A DNA stretch of 64,000 nucleotides, taken from Agarophyton chilense (taxonomy: Eukaryota; Rhodophyta; Florideophyceae; Gracilariales; Gracilariaceae). The notes under the pieces were generated by a model, which was not told the origin of the DNA, searched no databases, and was given only the letters and a program-made list of their open reading frames with translations. The translations under genes and the position numbers were made by a program. Shown one piece after another: positions 20,567-30,935 of the stretch (position 1 is the first letter of the stretch; each line of letters opens with the position of its first letter). The DNA is taken from assembly GCA_030374765.1 (NCBI GenBank), contig JARGXX010000120.1:1-64000 (forward strand), in the 5' to 3' direction.

Positions 20567-23494
20567 ATGTCTCCCCTCCGCTTATTCACTGTCACTGCCT
20601 CTCTTTCCGCTCTTCTCGTTATCGTTCTTTCCGCTCATGTATCTCTGGAAGAATCAGACACTTTTATACAAAATCCGAATAGGGTCGCCACCTTCATGAA
20701 GTCTGCGCCTCATGCTTCTTTGTTTGGTAAAGCTGCTGTCACTCCTGCACCGGCAGCTGCTTTCAAACCGGGTATTCACCCTCGCATTCTTTTTGACGAC
20801 CACGGATGGCTCCAGCTTTTGGAGCGTTATTCCAACGCCGGTACATTCGACCTGCCCACTTCCTGGTCGTTTTTCAACCGTCGAGCATCTCGCCACCTCG
20901 CCGACTCGAATCCCGTTATAAACACACTGGCTCACATGGAACGCAACGGCGAAACTACACTCTACACAGGAGATGAGGATCTTTCCTCTTCTTCGCAGCA
21001 AGAGCTCGATGCATTGCACCCGCTTGCAAACCATATCATGAACATGTCCGAGGGTTATCATCAGAGCTTCTTCATTTGCGCGGTGTGGGCCAGCGTGAAC
21101 GAGAACGTTGTTCAGGAACGGGGTGAAAGAGAGTCATTCATGACCACCACAGTTGACGACTGCGTGAAGGCGTCTGTTGCATGGGCAAAAGTGCTCCTCG
21201 CCCATCGCGCTGTCAACTGCGCCGGGAAGTGCCCAAATGGAGACGGAGCCCAACGAGCTTTTCTGTGGGACGAAGATCGGTGGTTCGAAGTGTCCAATGA
21301 CTGGTTTTCCGCCGGGTCCTCATTGGCACTCACCCTCGATGTTTTGTACGATCGGTTCTCCAGCGACGAACAACGAATTGTGCTCAGCGCCCTAGCGCTG
21401 CTCATGTACAAACAGACGTCGTGGGGAACTGCTCTCCAAAGCTCCCGAAAATCTCCCAACGCCGCCCAGCACCCTCACCGCATCTTCAGCAACTGGGCCT
21501 TGTATCATGGCCACCTCTACATTACAAACCTGGTCCTTGAGGGCGAGACCAACTTCGACGCATATGCGAGCTCCGTGATGTCGTCGAGTGGCGACACAGG
21601 CTTCAACAGCGGACTCAACCACCGCTTTACCGCCCTCATCGAAGCATACATGACCCACGCTGTGTATCCCGATGGGGCGACGTTCGAGGACGCCTACACG
21701 TACTTCATCGCGCTTCGCGAAGGATCGCTGGCGCTCGTGGCCGCTGAACGCCGAGGGCTTCGCGTCATGGACACCGATCGCTTTCGCGGCCTCATCCACA
21801 ACGTGGCCCAAATGATGGAGCCGTGGCAGTGCGCCCGCATTGTTGGTCACTCGTCGGGCGGCGGCATATCGTATCCCGCATGGGCCGCCCTGTTCAAGTA
21901 CGCGTATCCTGACGGCGCACTCCCGCAAATGGTGTGGAAGCAAAGGATGGGGAAGCACTTCAAAAACAACAGCCCTTGTCGCATTCAATGGGGGCAGGTT
22001 CTCTTACACGTCACTGTTCTTGGCTTGGAGCACGGAACATCGACGTACGCTGAGTCCCCACAAGGATTGGAGAAGGAGTTTTTGCAACACTTCCCGCTCT
22101 CATACTTCAGCCCCCGTCGGGGACTGCTGATCGCCAGAGGCAGTGAAGCCGAGAACGCCATATACGTGCACTTTGATGCGCGTCCCGATGCGATATTCCC
22201 AGGGCACGACAACGCGGACCGAGGTATATTCACGCTTACCGCTTTCAAAACGGCATGGATTGACGATCACGTGTGGAACAAGAACATCGATTCCAGAAAG
22301 CACTCGCTCATGCACATCGACGGGCTCGCTCAAGATGCGAAGGCGCCCTCCGTAGCCATGGTTGCAGTCGAAGACAATGGGCGAGAGGTCGTTGCGACGG
22401 CCAACTTGACTTACGCATACAACGTGCAGTGGGCAAGAAACTGGCCGTTTGACAAAGCCCCAATGACGGCTGTAACCGTCACGCAAGAGGACGGCTCATC
22501 GAGGCTAGTCGGAAAGCGCTTCGATATGGCGGAGTATGGACACCCACACGATTTTGGATGGCCCGCCGACGACGACGGAGCAGATCTGGGATTCACTCGA
22601 GATCAATTCAACATGCACGGGGACCCCGATGTTGGATTCAGAGGCATGTGGGTCTGGAAGAGCAACTATCGCGAAGTTTCCTTGGACTGGATGGTGCGCT
22701 CCGTGGTGTTGAACCGAGGAGTTGCAGGACCTGGATTCTTCATGGTTGTTGACTCCACCCGGGTGTCCGGGGGCGCTTCGAATCACAAGTTTGAATCGTA
22801 TCTGATGTTGGGTGATCTGGTGCAAGTAGACGCGGATTCATCGAGCTGCGAGGGTAACACGTGCCGCATTGTTCTGAGCGATGAAGGAATTGCCCAGGTC
22901 GACATTCACGTGATATCGACAGGACACTCAATATCATACCGCACGGAAGAGTTCACGAGCGACAAGCGGCATGAAAGGCTTATCATCCGAAGCGACAACG
23001 GGCAAGAGGAGCTCTTCTGGATCGCGTTCCACCCACATATCGGAGAGCCGGAACGATTCTCGATGGATCAGGACCCAAACGGAACTTCAGTGACAGTGAT
23101 CTACGACGATGAAGAGTTCCTTTACAGCATTGATTCCGAAACACACGCAGTTGTACAGGGTGACGCGGCTGCAAAAAGCCCGCTTTCCTCTCCCAGTTCA
23201 TCCCCAGAACCATCTCCGTCATACAGTGCCTCACCCAGCATTTCCGTATCAACAACGCCGTCTTTGTCTGCTTCGCCGAGCCCGCAGCCCCCGGCTTCTC
23301 AAAGTGCATCTCCACCTCTGTCTTCCTCGATGTTGCCGCTTGTGGCCCATGCCTCAAGCTCTCCATCTCCAAGCCCGTCAACTTCTCACGCTCCGACACC
23401 AAAGCGCTGGAGACCAAAGTGGTGGCAGAGGCGTAGGTGGTGGAGGCGCAACTGGTGGAGACGTAATAATTCCTCCAAAATGTATATTTACTGA
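20567..23494 (+). CDS. Secreted heparinase II/III-superfamily protein (array copy 4)
   Basis: Fourth copy, 975 codons. Ser296 as in copies 1 and 3, but Ile434 and the nearby silent change as in copy 2. Otherwise the protein is identical to the other copies. With four intact open frames, own promoters and polyadenylation signals, nothing in the sequence marks any copy as dead; together they would raise gene dosage of a secreted wall enzyme. Confidence 0.85.
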   Translation: MSPLRLFTVTASLSALLVIVLSAHVSLEESDTFIQNPNRVATFMKSAPHASLFGKAAVTPAPAAAFKPGIHPRILFDDHGWLQLLERYSNAGTFDLPTSWSFFNRRASRHLADSNPVINTLAHMERNGETTLYTGDEDLSSSSQQELDALHPLANHIMNMSEGYHQSFFICAVWASVNENVVQERGERESFMTTTVDDCVKASVAWAKVLLAHRAVNCAGKCPNGDGAQRAFLWDEDRWFEVSNDWFSAGSSLALTLDVLYDRFSSDEQRIVLSALALLMYKQTSWGTALQSSRKSPNAAQHPHRIFSNWALYHGHLYITNLVLEGETNFDAYASSVMSSSGDTGFNSGLNHRFTALIEAYMTHAVYPDGATFEDAYTYFIALREGSLALVAAERRGLRVMDTDRFRGLIHNVAQMMEPWQCARIVGHSSGGGISYPAWAALFKYAYPDGALPQMVWKQRMGKHFKNNSPCRIQWGQVLLHVTVLGLEHGTSTYAESPQGLEKEFLQHFPLSYFSPRRGLLIARGSEAENAIYVHFDARPDAIFPGHDNADRGIFTLTAFKTAWIDDHVWNKNIDSRKHSLMHIDGLAQDAKAPSVAMVAVEDNGREVVATANLTYAYNVQWARNWPFDKAPMTAVTVTQEDGSSRLVGKRFDMAEYGHPHDFGWPADDDGADLGFTRDQFNMHGDPDVGFRGMWVWKSNYREVSLDWMVRSVVLNRGVAGPGFFMVVDSTRVSGGASNHKFESYLMLGDLVQVDADSSSCEGNTCRIVLSDEGIAQVDIHVISTGHSISYRTEEFTSDKRHERLIIRSDNGQEELFWIAFHPHIGEPERFSMDQDPNGTSVTVIYDDEEFLYSIDSETHAVVQGDAAAKSPLSSPSSSPEPSPSYSASPSISVSTTPSLSASPSPQPPASQSASPPLSSSMLPLVAHASSSPSPSPSTSHAPTPKRWRPKWWQRRRWWRRNWWRRNNSSKMYIY

Positions 23495-23554
23495 TTTGTA
23501 TAGCTAGCTTTGGTGGATGATGTGGAATCAAACTAACTCCCACCTAACTCTGTA

Positions 23555-23560
23555 AATAAA
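23555..23560 (+). terminator. Polyadenylation signal of array gene 4
   Basis: AATAAA about 60 nt past the stop codon. Confidence 0.6.
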
Positions 23561-23684
23561 GTCCACCCACATAACAACTAGCTGCACGCCGCATAGCAAT
23601 CGCATATAGATACCTCAAAATAGTGATTGGAAAAACTTCAAGGAAGGCATGACGTGTTGGTGACTGCACATGTGGTGACAAACC

Positions 23685-24955
23685 GGACGACCAAGGTACT
23701 TCAAACCGTTCTCAGCGAGGTTCGGCGTAATCTTTCTGGCTTGAAGCCCGTTCTCGTCGCTCAAATGATGCCGCACATTTACACCGAAGTTCCGCGGAAT
23801 ATTATGCCGCTTTCGCCTTTACATAGTATTGTACTGAATGATTGTCGCAACTACATGGACACAATAGACTGCCTGTCGTGCAAAGCTCCGCCTGGTGTTC
23901 CAGATCTATTGCGAGCGATTAATGGTGTCGCGGAGAGGACTAAATTCGGTCATGAAATTCCCTACACCCTGGTTGTTTCTAAAGCGGCATCTCCCTCGAA
24001 GGATTTAGAAAAGAAGAGGAAAGAAAATTCAACGGATTTCTCGGAGGAGGAGTTCTCCAGGTTGCTTCTAATGTTGCGAGATGATGTTAAATGCAAACGA
24101 ACGGTGGAGAGAATTTCGAGTGCACTGTCACGTGAAGCTAAAGACGCTGGATTGAAACGCCCTGATCTTTGGAATCTATTGGCGGATCGGTTCAAGAGCA
24201 AAGATTTTTGCCCTACTTATTTCTTTGATCCACCATTTGAATCTCTCGATCCGAGTTGTCCTCCACTGAATCGAAGATATTGAAATAAAATATGTCAGAT
24301 AATGAGAGAAGCGAAAAGCGCGTGGACGTCTACGCTGGCTACATACGACGTGAGCGGCAATAATGGTGAGATCCCCTTCAAAGAACTCTGCCACAAAAAC
24401 CAACGCCTCGATCGCCTTTCAGCTGTTGTAAGGCGTACATATCTAACGTTTAGTGTGTTTGGCCTCAACTATGAGGATACAGATAAGGTGGTCGCGCGCT
24501 TCATTTCGCGAAACATACCTAATAATGCGGGGGGGGGTCTAGGCATACGACCGAGGCTTCATGACGAGAGTGGAGTAAATCGTCGAGCGTGTTCGGGTGA
24601 GCTTTCTATTTCGAGCAAACGGACTCGTTCGAACCGCAGTAGCAGCGACAACAAAGTTCAAAGCACTCTCTCAAAGATTGGAACATCGATGAAAAAATTT
24701 AACGCTATGCAGAAGAAGCATATCATTTTGGAACAGCAAATTCTGGAGGGAAGGGATAAGCATCTTGAAGAACGCCGACAAGCTCGCGAAAGTTCCACTA
24801 AAGCGTTGCAAAATTCTTCGCAGTCTACATTGCAGACCTCTGACCGGATAAACGAGCTGAGTAAAACAATGGAAGAAGCCTACGAAAAGTATCTGAAAGC
24901 GAGGGATGCGAACAAGGATGATTTTCATGTTGAATCACTACTTAATGTGTACTGA
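23685..24955 (+). pseudogene. Uncharacterised coiled-coil protein gene, 5'-truncated at array edge, one in-frame stop
   Basis: An open frame enters from the array unit (a TTG-opened segment from 23627, not a believable start) and continues to a TGA at 24281-24283. The same frame reopens at once and runs to 24955. Part one ends with a charged helical region and a Pro/Asp-rich segment (FDPPFESLDPSCPPLNRRY). Part two has a globular stretch, a basic Ser-rich stretch and a long C-terminal coiled coil (about residues 130-210 of that part). The frame is unchanged across the stop, so this looks like one gene with a nonsense mutation and a 5' end replaced by the array. The first in-frame ATG is at 23765. 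I do not recognise the family. Confidence 0.5.
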
Positions 24956-25501
24956 GCATTTAAAAATGGTCTCGGTCATATGTTGCAGGAACTGCCCGTC
25001 ACCAATAACAAAGACTAAAACCAGGCTTGAGTTGGCTCTTACATTAGCGGAAATATATAGCCGTGATGTTTTGCTGACTCTTCATTTCTTCCCTTTCGTC
25101 GGTACCGGTTATCGAAGCGCACTTGAGACTTGTGCGTATGTCTTCCATGATTCGATTTGACCAGAACAATCGAGAACCTTTTACGGTAAGTTTTTTTCTC
25201 CTGTTTTGTGACCACTTTCTCTCCTTAAAACGAAAGCGGAGACAACGACACTACCAGAAACAATTCTCCCTTCGCATGCGTCGAATTCAGGTTGTACGAA
25301 AGTTCTAGTTCCCACTTCTGTGCGATGGGCCGTTTGCATTCTTCTGTTTTTGAGCACGAGAGAGACACCGTGTCTTGTCACAGTCCGGCAAGCGGACTTG
25401 TCCAAGCCATCCCCACCCCTCCGGCCTATTCGATTTGGGCAACTTCTCCCATCGTTCTCTCGGCGCCACGGCCTTCTCTCCTTCCTTCCACCCAGAGCGA
25501 T
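24956..25501. other. Intergenic, no gene recognised
   Basis: Only short open frames with alternative starts; nothing conserved is recognisable. It separates the coiled-coil remnant from the bromodomain gene and may contain that gene's promoter. Confidence 0.4.
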
Positions 25502-27079
25502 ATGGTGCGAAACCGGAAGTCCCGTCGTTCCTCCTCTTGGTATTCTGTTTCTCCACCTGCAGCCTCCCCGCCGGAAGACGATGAAGAGCTGATTGAGCAG
25601 GGGAAGTGAATGGACATGGTCCCTTCCTCAAACCGCCCCAACAAAAAACGTAAGCGCACCGATCGCGAATCTCTCACATCCGCACGTGCTGTGCGCAGCA
25701 CTGCACAATGGGCTTTCTATGAAGGCATGTTACTCGAACTCTTGGAAAAGTCTGAATGTCAGGACATTTCCGAGCCCGTTCTCACGCTTTTGAGCCTCGA
25801 GGATGTTCCCGGCTATCTGGATAAAATCAAGCATCTAATGGACCTGGGAACAGTCAAGAGAAACATGCAAGGCGACAAGTATATCGTCCAGGATGAGAAA
25901 AACGATACCTCTGCATTTGATTGCAAAGCTATGGCGAAAGACTTGCGTTTGATATTCCAGAACTGCAGGGAGTACAAAGAGCCGAGTAGCAGGTTGGAAG
26001 ATACAGAAAGGAGACTATTGGATGATATAATATCACAGATCATTGAAAACGAAGCACATATCGCACGTGAGAAGGAGAAAGAACGTGGCAAGATTGAGGG
26101 AAAGCGTGAGAATGAAAGGAAACGACGCAAGGCAGCGGAAGAGGATGCCGCACTCGCAGCTTCCCAAGCGAAAAAAGCGGCGGCGGCGCTTGAAAAGGTT
26201 AGGAGGGTGGCGAAAGAAGCTGAAAGAAGGCGAAAAGAAGAGTTGCGAAAGAATGAGGCTGAGTGGGCTGCACGTCTTAAACAAGAAAAAGCTCGAGCGT
26301 TGCAAGAAGCACTCATTGATCTGCTAGCGAAGCAACCAAAAGAAAGAAGTGGCAAATTGGTAAATACCAGCAGCGTGAGTAGTGACGAACACGAAACTGG
26401 AAATGGGGAAGTGACCATTACATTCGTATCCACAGAGGACATGGAAAAGAAACGCGGCCAGAATAGCGCGGTCGTCACGGAACTTGAAGTAAAACACGAC
26501 GATCTGACGAAAAGGAGAAAGGCAGTGCTTGAAATGTCTGTATAACTGAATAAGATGAAGCAGATCGAACTGTCTTTTGAGGAAAAGAAAGCTGTGAGCG
26601 AACAGGTCGGCAGACTAGATTTTGTACGCCTGAAAGCCGTTGTGGACATCATCGCTTGAGGATTGATTAGAATGGACCTGCTCAACGAAGTGTCCCTCTA
26701 AATGGATATCAATGAACTAGATAACAAGGTTTTGAGAGATATTCAATTCCCTTTAAGGAACCCTCCAGCTCATATCACGAAAGAAGCGTTGAAACATATT
26801 GAAGAAAAAATCACAGACATTGAGACTAGACTCGTGGAAATACGATATCAAAAGGTTGGTTCATGCAAGGCTCGCGATGAGATCAAGGAATATGGCGATT
26901 TTTTTGGACCACTTTGCAGTGAAAAATGTATAGTACGAACGCCGGAGACTAGTGTGCCACGCCTTTACCTCATGTTTCAACCGATGCGCGATTTAAACAA
27001 ACACGAGCTTTGGAATTTTGATTGTTTCCGTTTGCAACGATGGATCAGGGATGCAGTTACGGTCAAAGAGGTCGCTTGA
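25502..27079 (+). pseudogene. BET-type bromodomain/NET protein, interrupted by four in-frame stops
   Basis: One unshifted frame from ATG 25502. It is broken by TGA 25607, TAA 26543, TGA 26657 and TAA 26699. The longest open piece (25610-26545, 311 codons) has a nuclear-localisation-like basic patch (KKRKR) at residues 12-16 and a bromodomain at about 40-140 (MDLGTV, then IFQNC). A long Lys/Glu/Arg-rich coiled coil follows. The part after 26546 matches the NET (extra-terminal) domain of BET proteins: FEEKKAVSEQVGRLD, then VVDII, then MDINELDNKVLRDI. A further 125-codon tail ends at 27079. BET proteins read acetylated histones. The acetyl-lysine-binding Asn after the conserved Tyr is Lys here (residue 123), and PMDL is LMDL. 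If 25610-26545 is translated alone, it gives a NET-less protein. Confidence 0.75.
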
Positions 27080-27660
27080 AACTTGTAGGCTCCGATTCAA
27101 AACACTCCCAGAACGTTGGAACTCCCACAATGCGCAAAAGTCACATTGTGCGCCCACTCATACTTGGAAACAGCTGATAATGCTACTTTCTGATGAAAAT
27201 GGGAAGGGGAAAAAAGTCTGGTGTGCTTGAGATTCTCAACTTTTTACCCAAAGCAGGTCCCCCTTTTGGTACTTGTGAATACATAAAAGAAGTGAATGTC
27301 ATGCTCTGATGATTTGACTTTCCCATACTCAGGAAAGCATTTTGGGATTCTTTAGCAAACAACGATGCCTTGGGTGGCTTTCGAATTGCGGGATTCTCTG
27401 ATCTGGTCGGTGCTGCATGGCTACAATATCTCTTTTTCACCAGGACAACTGCTCCTGCTGCCGCTTTCTTTGTTTTGGGTGATGCACGTGGAGAACAATT
27501 GGGAGGAAATCCTACGTGTACTGTACGAAGGTACATCAGTTTGAGAGAAGACTAGAGAAATTTACAAGCGTTGTTTGACCAGTATGTAGAGAGCCAGTTT
27601 GTATGACGAAAGAGTGTGGGGCGTGCGGTGAAGAAATGATGATGGTAGGGATAAGGGTCA
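27080..27660. other. Intergenic, no gene recognised
   Basis: Short overlapping frames on both strands, none with recognisable motifs. It lies between the 3' end of the BET gene and the 3' end of the isomerase remnant (convergent). Confidence 0.4.
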
Positions 27661-28345
27661 GAGTGGTTGAGGAATAAGCCACTCGGGACATCCATCGGCA
27701 CGACATTCGTCAGCCGTTCTTCCCCTCGCCAAAGTATCTGGCTGTGCGAAAAAGTTCTACATGAGTTCATCATGATTACTCACGGGCTCCCCATCTTGAC
27801 AAGTTGAGTTCTAAGACTCTATGAAGACAATTAACGTACAGGGAACAATCTGCCCCATGTGTAACAACTGGAAGAGGCTGTGTTGACCTAGGGTTCCAGG
27901 CTCTCCAAAATTGACTTTACCAACTGCAAAGTCAAGTTCGACACCATGTCGTGAAACATGTTTTCCATTGCTCTCCATATCAACCTGTTGAATGTGGGCC
28001 TGGAATTTGTTCAAAGCCTCGGTATATGGGTGCATAGCCCTTGACTTGTACCCCATGAAGGTCATTTTACACACCCTCATTAACCCCATTAGTACTGGAA
28101 TGTTCCTTTCCAATGGGACGTTGGCAAGATGCTTATCGATGCTACGCGCACCGCTGAGGACCTTTTCGAACACATTGTATCCATAGAAAAGACTCAAATG
28201 TAGTGCACCAACTGCGGAGCAGACGGAATATCTTCCACCAACCCAGTCCCAAAACAGAAATACATTTTCCGGAGCAATACCAAACTCTTCTATCTTCACA
28301 AATTTAGTACTGCAGGCAACCATGTGCTGACGTACAATATTTGAA
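27661..28345 (-). pseudogene. Glucose-6-phosphate isomerase remnant
   Basis: The minus strand encodes a colinear central/C-terminal part of phosphoglucose isomerase (glucose-6-phosphate to fructose-6-phosphate, glycolysis). Segments recognised in order: [79 protein letters not shown] and RTADEC. After the GEPGT/QH segment the frame meets two TAG codons (one at the Gln after the IES motif) but the homology continues in the same frame to about 27661. The N-terminal third and the extreme C-terminus are absent. It is a nonsense-degraded partial copy; the functional gene must be elsewhere. Confidence 0.85.
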
Positions 28346-28927
28346 TCTGTGCCCATACAATCCCACGGCTTCGGGTGAGGACTCTGACGAGAAAGTGCTG
28401 CCAGAAGTTGCCACCAGCGGGGTGGCGGCCAGTAAGGAAGGCTTGTAGGCGTCGTAGGGCTGATTAAAGAGGTCCGAGGTGCCATTGTCGTCATCAGCGC
28501 GCGAGGAAGGCATTGCTTGGGGTTGGGGGGGGGGGGAGGGGCGTGGAAATGTTTTTGGAGTGCTGACGGAGCGCTAAATTATGAAGCGTAGGTCGACGCG
28601 CTCCAGCGGCGCCCCATCGCGCGCGACGACGCCGACAAGCGCCACCACCAGCAAAGAAACTTCGGTTTAAATACACATGGCGCTGTGTTGCTGCTGGGAG
28701 ACGACGTTACCGCCTCCTCGCCCTGGCTTGAACAAGCGCCCTTGAGTAGCCCCCTAGTCCCCCCGCCTCCGATTTTAAACAAAAAACAGAGCTATCTAGG
28801 CAGCTTTCGATTCGCATTTCACCCATCAATATCTCATTGCCTCGTCTTTCTTCACAAAGAGAAAGAATCGCGCAACGCGAAACGCAATCTTGTGTGGTGT
28901 CATCATCTCCGCCTCGCGCCTGCCGCA
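28346..28927. other. Divergent spacer with G-run
   Basis: Between the isomerase remnant (minus) and the reductase-like remnant (plus). Contains a run of 13 G near 28526-28538 and Arg/Ala-rich chance frames. No gene recognised. Confidence 0.4.
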
Positions 28928-29104
28928 ATGCTCTGCTTCCCGGCACTTGCGCGTCACGCTCTTGTTGCGCGCTCGTTTTCCACCGCATACATCTTCATCT
29001 CCACGGGCGTGCCGTCTTCCGTGCTTTCGCTCCAGCAGCTGCCCGATGCTAAGCCGTCCGACAGCGATCTCGGTCTAAAGTGGCTTGCTCTTTCCTTTGA
29101 ATGA
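28928..29104 (+). pseudogene. N-terminal remnant resembling mitochondrial trans-2-enoyl-CoA reductase
   Basis: From ATG 28928 the frame gives a mitochondrial-presequence-like start (ARHALVARSFSTA). It is followed by GVPSSVLSLQQLPDAKPSD, which resembles the N-terminal beta strand region of MECR/ETR1-type medium-chain reductases (mitochondrial fatty acid synthesis). The frame stops after 58 codons. A matching NADPH-domain piece lies 0.9 kb downstream, so the two are probably parts of one broken gene. Confidence 0.45.
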
Positions 29105-29981
29105 CTCTGGCTCGGTGCAAGCAACTTGATCGACTGCCTTTATAATGAAACCGATGTCAATACTCATGCACCCCCTCCAGTAGCGCCGCAACTTCCAATC
29201 CTTTCAAAATGCCGCCGAAAATAGATACCCAAACCCTTTCTCTCTTCGTTCTGCAACTGGAAGCGGCGCCGTTGCCGTGCGCAGAGGGAAGACGGGAAAA
29301 CCCTCGTCACGGCGGTAAAGGCGGCACTGGGCGCAGCGTAAATCGCACCGACGTGTTCATCTCGGCCAAAATATGCTCCATGTACAAACGCAAACCGGTT
29401 CTGAGCAAAGGAAGCTTTGTAGAGTGCAGTTCCATCTACAACTTCATCGATATCTCGTGGCAGCAGCAGCAGCTGCTTCGAATGTACGCGTTGGCAAACA
29501 GGATATGCGACACGGTGAGCTGGCAACAGACGTCAGACTTTACGAGCTCATACAACCCTATGAGGCTCGACTACACCGGCGTCGATCCCGTCGATCTGGT
29601 CGCCATCAGTGGCACCCACTCTGCATCCGCCTTCGCCTGAAATATCTTCCCCGCCATTTCCCGTGCCGAGGAAGTTGCGCACATTACGTCTGCATGCCCA
29701 GGCGATATCGGCGTTGCGCAGGGGGACCTCGTCATCCCAATCAAGGTGCGATATGCGTTCAAATTGCTTTGTTAGAGCCGTTTTGGAATTCTTTCGGCTT
29801 CCTGACCCTCTGCGTTTCACGAAAGACTTCGTTGGGAACTTGGCATCAATCTTTTGTCAGTGACTACAGTCCTATCATCCCTGGTCCGCACTCCATTCGC
29901 CTGGATACTTGGCATCGAGCCTCTGTCATTGACTACGGTCATTTCATCTCTGTTTCGCACTCCATTCGCCTTGACCTTTCT
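29105..29981. other. Unassigned sequence splitting the reductase remnant
   Basis: A 143-codon open frame (29209-29640) and an overlapping frame occur here, but neither matches a family I recognise. An in-frame stop at 29638 is followed by further open sequence. Its position suggests an insertion or a diverged middle of the reductase gene. Confidence 0.3.
29838..29975 (+). repeat. Two imperfect 69-bp tandem repeats
   Basis: Units start at 29838 and 29907, each opening ACTTGGCATC and sharing CGCACTCCATTCGCC near the end. 69 is a multiple of three, so in the open frame it reads as two 23-residue repeats beginning TWH and ending HSIRLD. It sits just upstream of the reductase-like fragment. Confidence 0.8.
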
Positions 29982-30164
29982 GCGACGCTTTCTCCATCTG
30001 CTTTCACTGCGTATAGACTCGTGGGCGATTTTGTTACCTTGTCCTCCGGTGATGTCGTTCTTCAGAACCCTTCTTGTGCTCTAATGAGAACTGCCATTGT
30101 GCAAATGGCTAAAACAATGGGAGTTAAACCCGTATCCTTAGTTAACACACCCTCAACAGAGAGG
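29982..30164 (+). pseudogene. NADPH-domain remnant resembling trans-2-enoyl-CoA reductase
   Basis: The frame reads ATLSPSAFTAYRLVGDFVTL, then SGDVVLQNPSCA and VQMAKTMGVKPVSLV. This resembles the proline/Thr-Ala-Tyr-Arg and nucleotide-binding segment of MECR/ETR1 reductases. The Ala/Gly-rich turn after the Gln-Asn is eroded. It is in a different frame from the N-terminal piece at 28928. Confidence 0.5.
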
Positions 30165-30703
30165 TATGGATTTGGTTTTGTATATCTTCCAGTTCTAACC
30201 ACATATTGTCTACTCTCGGTTGGCTCTCTGTTTGCTTCAATTGCTGATTGTTTGCATTCGAATGATTTCTAAGGCGTTTCTCATTGTTCTTTTCGAAGAA
30301 CGTGCTGGCTTTTGGCCGTCTTCTGATAACGAAACAGCGTCCGGATCTGGAAAACCTCTAATTGCATCCATAAAAACGACACCACCACCATCACCGAGGG
30401 GGTATCACCAAGGATCGAAAGTGCTGTGAGTAGTTGTATGGAATACTGTAAAAATTGTTCGAACTTGTTTGCACCTAGCTCGACGATTTGGCTTGTACGC
30501 TCATGAAGATCGCCGAACAATAACTGCCATCGCAACAACAGTCTGCTGCCGCAACGCCCCAGCTCGCTAAGTGTAGTACCGAAAACCAGCCCAGACAGCA
30601 AGAAGCATTCGTAGGAAAAGAAAAACCTGCCAAAAATATAGAAAGATGGTAATAACGCGGCATCATATGTAAACTCTGATCCGATTTAACTCACCTATCA
30701 AAC
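30165..30703. other. Intergenic, no gene recognised
   Basis: A 106-codon minus-strand frame (30281-30601) exists without recognisable motifs or supporting context. No other structure noticed. Confidence 0.35.
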
Positions 30704-30935
30704 CTAAAGGTTACTCGTCGGACGCAGCAAACCTCTTTCCACTAGCATTTCACGTAGTTTCTCCCGAATTATCTCCCTGTCTGTTTCTAGAACTGGGGGC
30801 GCAATGGACTGAATACTTGAGTTCCAAGTATCTAATTCAGTTTGTAGAGCGTTAATTTCTTGAGGATTGTAAATGTACCTATTTTCCGGTGTTGAATCCA
30901 TGACGTAATTGTTTTGAATCATCCCTACGGCAATG
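30704..30935 (-). pseudogene. C-terminal part of an unidentified ORF split by the gypsy insertion
   Basis: Minus-strand frame continuing from the gypsy 5' LTR edge to a stop at 30704. It includes an acidic helical C-terminus (ETDREIIREKLREMLVERG). When the element and one copy of the CAATG duplication are removed, the frame joins without a break to the one ending at 42132. This suggests a real ORF interrupted by the insertion. No family recognised. Confidence 0.45.

Larger units (their letters stand above)
18906..23684 (+). repeat. Tandem array unit 4 (last unit)
   Basis: Complete 4,779-bp unit and the right end of the array: repeat sequence stops after GTGGTGACAAACC at 23684 and single-copy sequence follows. 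The spacer 18716-20566 holds nothing besides the small ORF at 19008 and the TATA box. Confidence 0.95.

Noticed and set aside
28494..28676. Ala/Arg-rich ORF as N-terminus of the isomerase
   Set aside because: No isomerase motif in this frame, and it cannot be joined to the homologous part without several breaks.
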